DNA of 38,783 bases from an uncultured Lachnospiraceae bacterium (GTDB lineage: Bacteria; Bacillota; Clostridia; Lachnospirales; Lachnospiraceae): assembly GCA_910586615.1 (NCBI GenBank), contig CAJUJP010000030.1, positions 16,053-54,835 of the forward strand, read 5' to 3'. The notes under the pieces were generated by a model. It saw nothing but the letters and a program-made list of their open reading frames with translations. It was not told the origin of the DNA and made no database searches. Both the position numbers and the translations under genes were made by a program. Positions 31,566 to 38,783 of the stretch are shown here, piece after piece (positions within the stretch are counted from its first letter, which is position 1; each line of letters begins with the position of its first letter).

Positions 31566-34094
31566 ATGAGTATATACGATACCTTAAATGACAGACAGAA
31601 GCAGGCGGTCATGCAGACCGAAGGGCCGGTGCTTATTCTGGCAGGAGCCGGATCGGGGAAGACACGTGTGCTTACTCACAGGGTTGCATACCTGATCGAC
31701 CAGGAAGGTGTAAATCCTTATCAGATCATGGCAATCACCTTTACCAATAAGGCGGCGGGGGAGATGCGTGAGCGTGTGGATCAGATCGTTGGCTTCGGTT
31801 CAGAACAGATCTGGGTGTCAACCTTCCATTCCACCTGTGTCAGAATTTTGCGCAGATATATTGACAGAATCGGTTATGATAATAATTTTACGATTTATGA
31901 TACAGATGACCAGAAAGGCATTATGAAGGAAGTCTGTAAGAAACTGCAGATTGATACGAAGATGCTGAAAGAGAGAGCCATTATGAGTGCCATTTCTTCT
32001 GCAAAGGATGAACTGATTGATCCGCTGCAGTATGAGATGCAGAACGGGTATGATTATAACGGAAGCAGGATTGCGAAAGCGTACAAAGAGTATCAGGCCG
32101 TCTTACATAAAAACAATGCATTGGATTTTGACGATCTGATTATGAAGACCGTGGAGCTTTTTAAGGCGGATCCGCAGGTACTGAATAACTATCAGGACCG
32201 TTTCCGCTATATTATGGTAGACGAGTATCAGGATACAAACACGGCACAGTTCGAGCTGATCCGGCTTCTGGCAGATAAATACCGGAATCTGTGTGTAGTG
32301 GGCGATGATGATCAGTCCATTTATAAATTCCGCGGTGCCAACATTCGTAATATTCTTGATTTTGAAAAGGTTTATCCCGAAGCGTGTGTGATCAAGCTGG
32401 AACAGAATTATCGTTCCACGCAGATCGTGCTGGATGCAGCCAATGCCGTGATCAAAAATAATCAGGGACGTAAGGATAAGGCATTGTGGACGGAGAAAAA
32501 AGAGGGCAGCCGTATTCATCTCAGACAGTTTGATACTGCCTATGAGGAAGCGGAATATATCGCGGGCGACGTGGCAAAGAAGAACCGCGAGGGGATTGCA
32601 GAGTACGGCGGCTGTGCGGTACTGTACCGTACCAATGCCCAGGCCCGTCTGCTGGAAGAAAAGTTTATTATGGAAGGAATTCCCTATGATGTCATCGGCG
32701 GTACGAACTTTTATGCACGGCGGGAGATCAAAGATATTCTGGCCTATCTTAAGACCATTGACAACGGCCGGGATGATGTGGCTGTAAAGCGTATCATTAA
32801 TGTTCCCAGACGGGGCATCGGAACGACGACCATTGTGCGGGTGCAGGAGTATGCGGACAGCAGACAGATCAGCTTTTATGATGCACTGCGGGAGGCGGAT
32901 CAGATTATGACCATTGGCAGAAGTGCTTCCAAGTTAAAGCCTTTTGTCACCATGATTCAGACTTTTCGCAGCAAGCTGGAATTTTACAGTCTGGAGGAGC
33001 TGGTGCGTGATATTCTGGAAACGACCAGTTATGTGAAAGAATTGGAAGAATCGGAGGAAGAAGACGCGGCAGACCGTATTGAAAATATTGACGAGTTGAT
33101 CAGTAAAGTAGTTGCATATGAAGAAACCCATGACGAGCCGTCCTTGAGCGAATTTTTGGAAGAGGTTGCACTGGTGGCGGATATCGACCGGGTTGGAGAG
33201 AGCGATAACAGAGTACTGTTGATGACACTGCATTCCGCCAAGGGACTGGAATTTCCGCATGTTTATCTGGCAGGACTGGAAGATGGCATTTTTCCCAGCT
33301 ATATGACGATCATGTCCGATGATCCTGCGGAGATTGAAGAAGAACGGCGGCTGGCTTATGTGGGAATTACCCGGGCAAAAGACGATCTTACCATTACATA
33401 TGCAAAGCAGCGGATGATCAGAGGAGAGACACAGTATAATCCGGTGAGCCGTTTTGTGTGGGAGATTCCGCCCCTGTTGATGGACAATAAACCGCCGGCA
33501 TCTAAGCGGGCAGACGTTCAGGAATACGACGAGGATTCCAGGGAAAAGGGATTTTTCCGGGCAAAGCCCTTTGGCGGTGGATCCTGTTCCGGGCAGCAGA
33601 ACGGGTCTTTCAGGCGCGATGCTTCTTCTTTCAGACGGGTAGACGGGGAGACAGAAAGGGCGGAAATTTCCCGGACGGAAAACAATGTTCAGGATGCGCC
33701 ATTCAGGAGAATATCCGACACCGTGTTTGATAAACCGGTTCGCCGGGAGGGAGACAGAACGGCACAACAGTCTTCCGCTCCGGCATTCGGGAAAACATTT
33801 CAGCCAACGGCACAGGCGAAGCCTAAGGCTGTTGTGCGGCCAAAACGCACCGCTGTGGAAAACCAGCCCTATATCACGAGAGCCACACAGGGCGTGGGAG
33901 CGGTGACTCTGGAACCGGCGGGGAATACAAATCTGGAATACGGTACAGGAGACAGGGTGCGGCATATGCGTTACGGTGAAGGCACCGTGATGAAAATAGA
34001 AGCCGGTCCCAGAGACTCCCAGGTGACGGTGGTGTTTGATGAAGTAGGACAGAAGATTATGTATGCGGGGTTTGCGAAGCTGAAAAAAGTTTGA
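31566..34094 (+). CDS. pcrA: ATP-dependent DNA helicase PcrA
   Basis: 842 residues, superfamily 1A. Motifs in order: LNDRQKQAV (Q motif), GAGSGKT (I), FTNKAAGEMRER (Ia), MVDEYQDTN (II), VVGDDDQSIYKFRGA (III), KLEQNYRST (IV), LMTLHSAKGLEFPHVYLAG (V) and YVGITRAKD (VI). The last 60 residues form a Tudor-like C-terminal domain (GDRVRHMRYGEGTVMKIEAG) that binds RNA polymerase in PcrA. The linker of about 130 residues before it is disordered and Arg-rich. Roles: nucleotide excision repair, plasmid rolling-circle replication, removal of RecA and stalled polymerase. The 3' end may carry a recent frameshift (see findings). Confidence 0.95.
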   Translation: MSIYDTLNDRQKQAVMQTEGPVLILAGAGSGKTRVLTHRVAYLIDQEGVNPYQIMAITFTNKAAGEMRERVDQIVGFGSEQIWVSTFHSTCVRILRRYIDRIGYDNNFTIYDTDDQKGIMKEVCKKLQIDTKMLKERAIMSAISSAKDELIDPLQYEMQNGYDYNGSRIAKAYKEYQAVLHKNNALDFDDLIMKTVELFKADPQVLNNYQDRFRYIMVDEYQDTNTAQFELIRLLADKYRNLCVVGDDDQSIYKFRGANIRNILDFEKVYPEACVIKLEQNYRSTQIVLDAANAVIKNNQGRKDKALWTEKKEGSRIHLRQFDTAYEEAEYIAGDVAKKNREGIAEYGGCAVLYRTNAQARLLEEKFIMEGIPYDVIGGTNFYARREIKDILAYLKTIDNGRDDVAVKRIINVPRRGIGTTTIVRVQEYADSRQISFYDALREADQIMTIGRSASKLKPFVTMIQTFRSKLEFYSLEELVRDILETTSYVKELEESEEEDAADRIENIDELISKVVAYEETHDEPSLSEFLEEVALVADIDRVGESDNRVLLMTLHSAKGLEFPHVYLAGLEDGIFPSYMTIMSDDPAEIEEERRLAYVGITRAKDDLTITYAKQRMIRGETQYNPVSRFVWEIPPLLMDNKPPASKRADVQEYDEDSREKGFFRAKPFGGGSCSGQQNGSFRRDASSFRRVDGETERAEISRTENNVQDAPFRRISDTVFDKPVRREGDRTAQQSSAPAFGKTFQPTAQAKPKAVVRPKRTAVENQPYITRATQGVGAVTLEPAGNTNLEYGTGDRVRHMRYGEGTVMKIEAGPRDSQVTVVFDEVGQKIMYAGFAKLKKV

Positions 34095-34174
34095 TGAACC
34101 AAAGAAGAAAATGGACAGTGCCGGCAGGAAGAAGCCCAAGCGGCTGAAGGAAGCCTTTTGAAAGGGAAAGAAAA

Positions 34175-34705
34175 ATGCCTTTGACTTCAGTGATGAAATT
34201 GCAATTACACAACCAGATCGAGCGGGTGCTTCATGTGAAGGGGAATTATCAGGGCGGCATCCTGGAGATGGCTGTGGTGATCGATTGTTCCTATGAAAAA
34301 GAGGAATTGAAGCAGCTCTGTGCGGATATCATTGCCTTATGCAAGAAACAGAGTGAGATTTTTCGTAACATTCGGCTGAACATGGTTTTGTGGGGCAGTG
34401 ACGGAATCACCTCGGAAACGGCAGCTTCTGCTTATGTGCAGACGGGGACTTATTTTGACGGTTATGAAGAGCAGAAAGATGTCTCGTGTATGCAAGCTGA
34501 GGAAATCATGGAATATCTCAAAAAATTTCATGCCAGAAGCAAGCTGATTCTCCTGTTGACACCGGATTCAGCCAGGCTTGCTAAGATTACCGATCCAGAC
34601 AGGATGGGGCAGGCAATGAATCCTTTTTTAAAACATAAGCTGATCATCGTTTATCCTGAAAAGATCGAGGCGGGAGCCGGACTTTACAGAAGTATCCTGT
34701 CTTGA
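34175..34705 (+). CDS. Conserved-looking protein of unknown function
   Basis: 176 residues; weak AAGGGAAAG site before ATG 34175. Alternating strands and helices resemble a von Willebrand A-like fold: LEMAVVIDCSYEKEEL with an Asp at the first strand end, NIRLNMVLWGSDGITSE, then SKLILLLTPDSARLAK and HKLIIVYPEKIEAG. It follows pcrA by 80 bp and may share its transcript. I do not recognise the family. Confidence 0.65.
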   Translation: MPLTSVMKLQLHNQIERVLHVKGNYQGGILEMAVVIDCSYEKEELKQLCADIIALCKKQSEIFRNIRLNMVLWGSDGITSETAASAYVQTGTYFDGYEEQKDVSCMQAEEIMEYLKKFHARSKLILLLTPDSARLAKITDPDRMGQAMNPFLKHKLIIVYPEKIEAGAGLYRSILS

Positions 34706-34897
34706 GCAGGTAACGGGACAGGAGAGATAAAATGTGATTCGTTGCGAATCTTTAATGCTTTTTGAAATATTTCGGGCTTATGTTTTTTTTAAATCTTTTT
34801 ATAAAAATATTATAGTAAAACGAATCGGAAAGTGGTATATTATAAATAAAAATGCTTCAGATTTTCGGATAAGGGAAAAGAAAGAGAGGGTCATGCT

Positions 34898-35188
34898 ATG
34901 AGCAAGAAAGAGATTATAAATAAATTGGACGATATACTGGAGAATGCCGGTATGAACGAGATCCTGCACAGGAAGAAAGTGGAAGAGAAGAAGAGCAATA
35001 CGCTGCTTTGGGTGTTTGCGGTGATCGGGGCTGTAGTTGCTGTGGCGGCTATCGCATATGCTGTGTACCGTTATCTGACACCGGATTATCTGGATGACTT
35101 CGAGGACGATTTTGACGATGACTTTGATGACGACTTCTTCGAGGATGAAGATGATGACGACATCGCTGATTTTGCAGAGGATGAGTGA
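34898..35188 (+). CDS. Single-pass membrane protein with acidic C-terminal tail
   Basis: 96 residues. An N-terminal helical domain (KKEIINKLDDILENAGMNEI), one membrane segment (LLWVFAVIGAVVAVAAIAYAV), then an extremely acidic tail made of Asp/Glu/Phe (DDFEDDFDDDFDDDFF). Upstream is an AT-rich stretch with TATATTATAA (34832-34841) as the likely -10. Small proteins with this build are common in Lachnospiraceae and uncharacterised. Confidence 0.65.
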   Translation: MSKKEIINKLDDILENAGMNEILHRKKVEEKKSNTLLWVFAVIGAVVAVAAIAYAVYRYLTPDYLDDFEDDFDDDFDDDFFEDEDDDDIADFAEDE

Positions 35189-35295
35189 GACAGTCTTGTG
35201 CTGCATCAGGTGCGTGATCCATATGTTCAGTGTGCTATCACAGACGGCTGTTTAGTCTGAATGATTTTTATGCAATATATGTTATGTAAACTACA

Positions 35296-35326
35296 AGCGG
35301 GATGTACGCAATGCATCCCGCTTTTT
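35296..35326. terminator. Terminator before rlmD
   Basis: AGCGGGATG (35296-35304) pairs with CATCCCGCT (35314-35322), followed by TTTT. The rest of 35189-35470 contains no gene that I can support. Confidence 0.85.
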
Positions 35327-35470
35327 CTGGAATATAAAAGACGAATCAGTACGGGCAGGTGTTACAGGTAATATTTTGTCATGAGGCAGTGACAGACATA
35401 GCCTGGCCGGTTGTGCGGCCTGTATGTACATTGCCCGTGAAATAAAAAGAAAGAGCGGATAGAGAACAGA

Positions 35471-36964
35471 ATGAAAAAAGGTCAGATTATTGAAGGAATC
35501 GTGAAGAGGGTTGATTTTCCGAATAAAGGAATCGTGGAAACGGAGGATGGCGTCTGCGTTGTTAAAAATGCGCTGCCGGGACAGAAAGTACAGTGTGCGG
35601 TTAACAAAGTGCGCAAGGGTAAAGCAGAAGGCAGATTGCTGGCTGTGCTTGCTCCTTCTGAATCGGAGTGCGGCAGTCCATGTCCCCATTTTGGAATCTG
35701 CGGGGGATGTACTTATCTCTCTCTGCCCTATGAAGAGCAGTTAAAAATTAAAGAAATGCAGGTAAAAAAACTGTTGGACGGTGTGCTTGACCGCCAGAGT
35801 GCATGGCAGTTTGAGGGGATCAAAGCCAGCCCGGAATGCTTCGGATACCGCAATAAGATGGAGTTTTCCTTTGGAGATGAGGTTAAAGACGGCCCGCTTG
35901 CGCTGGGGATGCACCGAAGAGGCAGCTTTTATGACATTGTGTCTGTGATGGACTGCCGGATTGTGGATGAAGATTACAGAAGTATTTTGCGGTGCGTGAG
36001 GGACTATTTTGCGGGACTGCAGGAACAGGGTGTGGATATTCGTTTTTATCACCGGCTGAGGCACATCGGTTATCTGCGCCATCTGCTTGTGAGAAAAGCG
36101 TCCCGAACGGGAGAAATCCTGATTGCTCTTGTGACTACGACTCAGGAACCCGGCGGGATTAAATGTGACGAAGCGGGGCAGGATATACCAAAAACTGATA
36201 TGCCGGAACAGGAGATACTGGATGGCCTGAAAGATGTACTGCTGTCGCTGCCTCTTGGGGGTAAGATTGTGGGGATTCTGCATACCCGAAACGATGCGGT
36301 GGCTGATGTGGTGCAGAGCGATGAGACAAGGATACTCTACGGACAGGACTTTTTCTATGAGGAACTGCTGGGCCTTAAATTTAAAATCTCGCAATTTTCC
36401 TTTTTCCAGACAAACAGCCGTGGCGCAGAGGTGCTGTATGAGACCGCAAGGGAGTATATTGCCGGGTTTGTGAGGTCGAATGGGAAGATAGTTTATGACC
36501 TCTACAGCGGCACGGGAACAATTGCCCAGTTAATGGCGCCGGTGGCAAAGAAGGTGATCGGTGTGGAGATCGTGGAGGAGGCAGTAGAAGCCGCGCGGAA
36601 AAATGCAGAATTAAACGGTTTACATAACTGTGAATTTATTGCCGGGGATGTTTTAAAAGTGCTGGATGGAATTGAGGAAAAGCCGGATATCATCATTCTG
36701 GATCCACCCAGGGACGGCATACATCCGAAGGCTTTGGACAAGATCATCCGGTATGGCGTGGAACATATTCTGTATATTTCCTGCAAACCCACGAGCCTGG
36801 CAAGAGATCTGGGGGTGTTTCAGGAGAGAGGATATGAGGTGGAACGGGCAGTGGCGGTGGATCAGTTCCCTTGGACGGCGAATGTGGAAAGTATCGTGTT
36901 GCTCTCAAAACTTAAATCAAATAAGTTGAAGCATATTAATATGGAATTAGAGATGGATGAATGA
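35471..36964 (+). CDS. rlmD: 23S rRNA (uracil-5-)-methyltransferase RlmD/RlmCD
   Basis: 497 residues. The N-terminal TRAM domain is at about 5-60. The iron-sulfur cluster cysteines follow in ECGSPCPHFGICGGC. The Rossmann domain has VYDLYSGTGTIAQL for S-adenosylmethionine, ILDPPRDGIHP, and the catalytic Cys in YISCKPTSLARDL. It methylates a conserved uracil in 23S rRNA. The open frame ends with MELEMDE and TGA at 36962. The same frame continues beyond the stop into a recognisable C-terminal extension, so the gene has lost about 78 codons; the catalytic part is complete and should work. Confidence 0.93.
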   Translation: MKKGQIIEGIVKRVDFPNKGIVETEDGVCVVKNALPGQKVQCAVNKVRKGKAEGRLLAVLAPSESECGSPCPHFGICGGCTYLSLPYEEQLKIKEMQVKKLLDGVLDRQSAWQFEGIKASPECFGYRNKMEFSFGDEVKDGPLALGMHRRGSFYDIVSVMDCRIVDEDYRSILRCVRDYFAGLQEQGVDIRFYHRLRHIGYLRHLLVRKASRTGEILIALVTTTQEPGGIKCDEAGQDIPKTDMPEQEILDGLKDVLLSLPLGGKIVGILHTRNDAVADVVQSDETRILYGQDFFYEELLGLKFKISQFSFFQTNSRGAEVLYETAREYIAGFVRSNGKIVYDLYSGTGTIAQLMAPVAKKVIGVEIVEEAVEAARKNAELNGLHNCEFIAGDVLKVLDGIEEKPDIIILDPPRDGIHPKALDKIIRYGVEHILYISCKPTSLARDLGVFQERGYEVERAVAVDQFPWTANVESIVLLSKLKSNKLKHINMELEMDE

Positions 36965-37015
36965 GATTTGACCGATGCGGAGGGCAAAGCAACCTGTGAG
37001 GAAATTAAGAATTAT
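36887..37015 (+). repeat. Direct repeat copy A (rlmD 3' end)
   Basis: Matches 38370-38494 with two substitutions and one 4-nt indel. It covers the last 26 codons of rlmD and the first part of the broken extension. Confidence 0.9.
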
Positions 37016-37198
37016 ATTTTGAAATAAAGTGGATTGAAAGTCAGCAGCTTGTATATTGCACAGGTAAAGCAGAGATGTGGGATTATTGAGAGGGAAAATT
37101 ATAACCTGCCGAAATTGGAAAATTCCAGACAGCCGAAATGCTCACCAGAGAAAGAAGTTGCTATAAGGGATGCATTGGAATATTTTCGTATGATTTAA
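36965..37198 (+). pseudogene. Decayed C-terminal extension of RlmD
   Basis: Read in the rlmD frame after its TGA, this gives DLTDAEGKATCEEIKNYILK, then TAA (37025-37027), then SGLKVSSLYIAQVKQRCGI, IERENYNLPKLENSRQPKCS and PEKEVAIRDALEYFRMI with a stop at 37196-37198. This is the extension carried by many Clostridial RlmD proteins, where it forms one polypeptide with the enzyme. Two in-frame stops separate it here, and no insertion or deletion is needed to explain it. A read-through product is formally possible. Confidence 0.75.
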
Positions 37199-37285
37199 AA
37201 AATTTGGCAAATGAATTGAAGGAGATGGTAATTGGTTATAGTCTCACTATTTAGTACAAGAATAAAAACAATTGAACAAACAAAA

Positions 37286-37303
37286 GTGCAACGGGTGTTG
37301 CAC
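37286..37303 (+). promoter_or_regulatory. Inverted repeat upstream of the rhuM-type gene
   Basis: GTGCAAC, four bases, GTTGCAC, ending 22 bp before the start codon, just in front of the ribosome binding site. It may be an operator. The stretch 37199-37285 shows nothing else that I can support. Confidence 0.4.
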
Positions 37304-37325
37304 AATTTAGAAGAGAGGTATAGGA

Positions 37326-38342
37326 GTGAAAACTAAAGAAAATGTAGGGGAAAAATCAAACATCATCATGTATACAACAGAAGATGGTCTGACAAAAATT
37401 GAAACGACTTTTGACGAAGATACTGTATGGTTATCCATTGACCAGATGGCTGAATTATTTCAAAGAGACAAATCGACAATTTCAAGGCATATAAAAAATA
37501 TTTTTTCTGAAGGTGAATTAGTGAGAGAGTCAGTTGTTGCAAATTTTGCAACAACTGCGGCGGATGGAAAAACCTATCAAGTTGACTATTATAATTTGGA
37601 TGTCGTTATTTCTGTGGGTTATCGTGTGAAATCCAAACGTGGCACGCAGTTCAGAATTTGGGCGACTAATATACTGAAAGAATATATGCGAAAAGGTTTT
37701 GCATTGGATGATGAACGATTGAAAAATCTGGGTGGCGGTGGTTACTTTAAAGAATTACTTGAACGGATTAGAGACATTCGCGCATCTGAAAAAGTATTTT
37801 ATAGGCAAGTCCTGGAAATTTATGCTACGAGTATTGATTATGACCCAAAGGCGGAAATATCTATTCTTTTTTTTAAAAAAGTGCAAAACAAAATTCATTA
37901 TGCTATTCATGGTCAAACGGCGGCAGAGGTAATTTACACAAGAGCGGATGCTGAAAAAGAGTTTATGGGCCTTACAACATTTGCTGGAAATCAGCCAACA
38001 TTGAAAGAGGCTGTTGTTGCAAAAAATTATTTGGATGAAAAAGAACTTCGTGCTATGGGACAACTTGTGTCTGGATATTTAGATTTTGCAGAGCGCCAGG
38101 CAGAACGTGAACAGGTAATGACCATGAAAGATTGGGCGGAACATTTGGATCGTATACTTACAATGAGTGGAGAACAGTTGTTACAGGGCAATGGCAGTAT
38201 TTCTCATAAGCAAGCTGTTGAAAAGGCAGCAGATGAATATAAAAAGTATAAAGCAAGAACTATCAGTGATGTAGAAGAAGATTATTTGAATTCTATAAAA
38301 ATGTTGGAACAAAAAACAGACAAGAAACAAAAAGATATGTAA
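37326..38342 (+). CDS. rhuM: RhuM-family protein
   Basis: 338 residues, GTG start with AGAGAGG upstream. N-terminal winged-helix-like part (VWLSIDQMAELFQRDKSTIS, RHIKNIFSEGEL), then the family signature VDYYNLDVVISVGYRVKSKR and GTQFRIWATNILKEYMRKGF. The C-terminal domain contains LLERIRDIRASEKVFYRQVL and QLVSGYLDFAERQAER. RhuM proteins occur on pathogenicity islands and mobile elements; their molecular function is not settled. Lower GC than the neighbouring host genes. The gene lies exactly between two copies of the rlmD 3' end. Codons 69-77 are written as a 27-bp perfect palindrome (37531-37557). Confidence 0.85.
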   Translation: MKTKENVGEKSNIIMYTTEDGLTKIETTFDEDTVWLSIDQMAELFQRDKSTISRHIKNIFSEGELVRESVVANFATTAADGKTYQVDYYNLDVVISVGYRVKSKRGTQFRIWATNILKEYMRKGFALDDERLKNLGGGGYFKELLERIRDIRASEKVFYRQVLEIYATSIDYDPKAEISILFFKKVQNKIHYAIHGQTAAEVIYTRADAEKEFMGLTTFAGNQPTLKEAVVAKNYLDEKELRAMGQLVSGYLDFAERQAEREQVMTMKDWAEHLDRILTMSGEQLLQGNGSISHKQAVEKAADEYKKYKARTISDVEEDYLNSIKMLEQKTDKKQKDM

Positions 38343-38446
38343 TTCGGTTTGGACAAAGGTAGTCACGTTGAAAGTATCGTGTTGCTTTCCAAACTTAAAT
38401 CAAATAAGTTGAAGCATATTAATATGGAATTAGAGATGAATGAGAT
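38343..38446 (+). pseudogene. Second copy of the RlmD tail, preceded by a foreign segment
   Basis: Directly after and in frame with the rhuM stop, it reads FGLDKGSHVESIVLLSK, then LKSNKLKHINMELEMNEI and a stop. The part from VESIV is the rlmD 3' end. The preceding GLDKGSH differs from the resident gene (FPWTAN), so this copy may have come from another RlmD-like gene. It lacks a start codon. Confidence 0.7.
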
Positions 38447-38494
38447 TTGACCGATGCGGAGGGCAAAGCAACCTGTGAGGAAATTAAGAATTAT
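38370..38494 (+). repeat. Direct repeat copy B (rlmD 3' end)
   Basis: Partner of 36887-37015; lacks GGAT of that copy, which shifts the frame between MELEM and the extension. The identity ends abruptly at 38494, where a different sequence begins. Confidence 0.9.
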
Positions 38495-38701
38495 GCGAAT
38501 AGAAATGACGGTTTGAATAAAACTGAAAAGAAAGTGGTTTCTTTGCTGATCGAAGATTCGAAATATACTTCTGACAAATTGGCTGCAAAGATAGGTGTGA
38601 CAAAAAGAACCATAGAACGAACATTTGTCTCTTTGCAGAATAAAAAGGTTATTGAAAGAATTGGTTCAAAGCGTGATGGAAGTTGGATTGTTATTAGATA
38701 A
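38447..38701 (+). pseudogene. Chimeric fragment: RlmD extension start fused to a winged helix
   Basis: 84 codons from TTG 38447 with no ribosome binding site. The first 16 residues (MTDAEGKATCEEIKNY) come from the RlmD extension. The rest, starting ANRNDGLNKTEKKVVSLL, is a winged-helix domain (TSDKLAAKIGVTKRTIERTF, IERIGSKRDGSWIV) of the type that ends AlbA/AAA_4-like ATP-binding proteins. Probably a remnant of a larger regulator joined by recombination. The final 82 bp of the window show no supported feature. Confidence 0.6.
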
Positions 38702-38783
38702 GTTATTGTAAAAAACGGCGGTGATATTAGGTAGTGTAAAATAGTTTGTGTCTTTGGAAAAAAATACCTCTTTTTTGGTAAGA

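Noticed and set aside
38702..38783. Possible end of an insertion sequence (GGTAGTGTAAAATAG)
   Set aside because: The stretch resembles ends of some transposons, but the window stops before any transposase could be seen.

Overview
The window reads as a low-to-mid GC Gram-positive genome, most likely a Lachnospiraceae-type Clostridium relative. The reasons are strong GGAGG ribosome binding sites, frequent TTG/GTG starts, many intrinsic terminators, and gene types typical of that family. Genus cannot be decided from the sequence alone. The left two thirds (1 to about 25,610) is the right part of a tailed (siphovirus-like) prophage. The rest (about 25,610 to 38,783) is host chromosome with a small accessory insertion at its right end. 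The phage left end and integrase lie outside the window.

Phage control region (1-4660): a hexapeptide-repeat protein cut by the window edge, small early proteins, an ArpU/RinA-like late regulator (1293-1721), a 470-bp noncoding stretch rich in hairpins, a Rha-family antirepressor, a self-contained zinc-ribbon/TM2 unit with its own promoter and terminator, a ribbon-helix-helix repressor candidate with twin operators, and a second Rha-family protein. A 64-bp sequence directly after the late regulator gene is repeated (61/64 identical) just before the packaging genes. Each copy is followed by an intrinsic terminator. It is the best candidate for the regulated late promoter.

Phage late region (4661-25,561): terminase small and large subunits, SPP1-type portal, MuF head protein with a C-terminal extension that looks like a polymorphic toxin, a small possible immunity gene, a terminator and structured leader, scaffold, major capsid, head-tail connectors, tail tube, tail chaperones joined by a -1 frameshift at T_TTT_TTT (14559-14565), tape measure, tail hub, fibre, an XkdX-like protein, a lysis cassette of several small membrane proteins, and a glucosaminidase endolysin. 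The phage ends about 45 bp after the endolysin, inside a minus-strand gene for an SsuA/NMT1-type ABC-transporter binding lipoprotein that is cut short there.

Host region: tRNA-Gly(CCC), an EamA-type transporter, a six-TM methyl-accepting chemotaxis protein without HAMP, PspA/IM30, an SPFH/YdjI-like protein with a zinc ribbon, PcrA helicase, two small unknown proteins, and the 23S rRNA methyltransferase RlmD. RlmD's usual C-terminal extension is present but broken by two in-frame stops. A 125-129 bp piece of the RlmD 3' end is duplicated 1.48 kb downstream, flanking an AT-rich insert with a rhuM-type gene. The second copy is fused to a winged-helix fragment.
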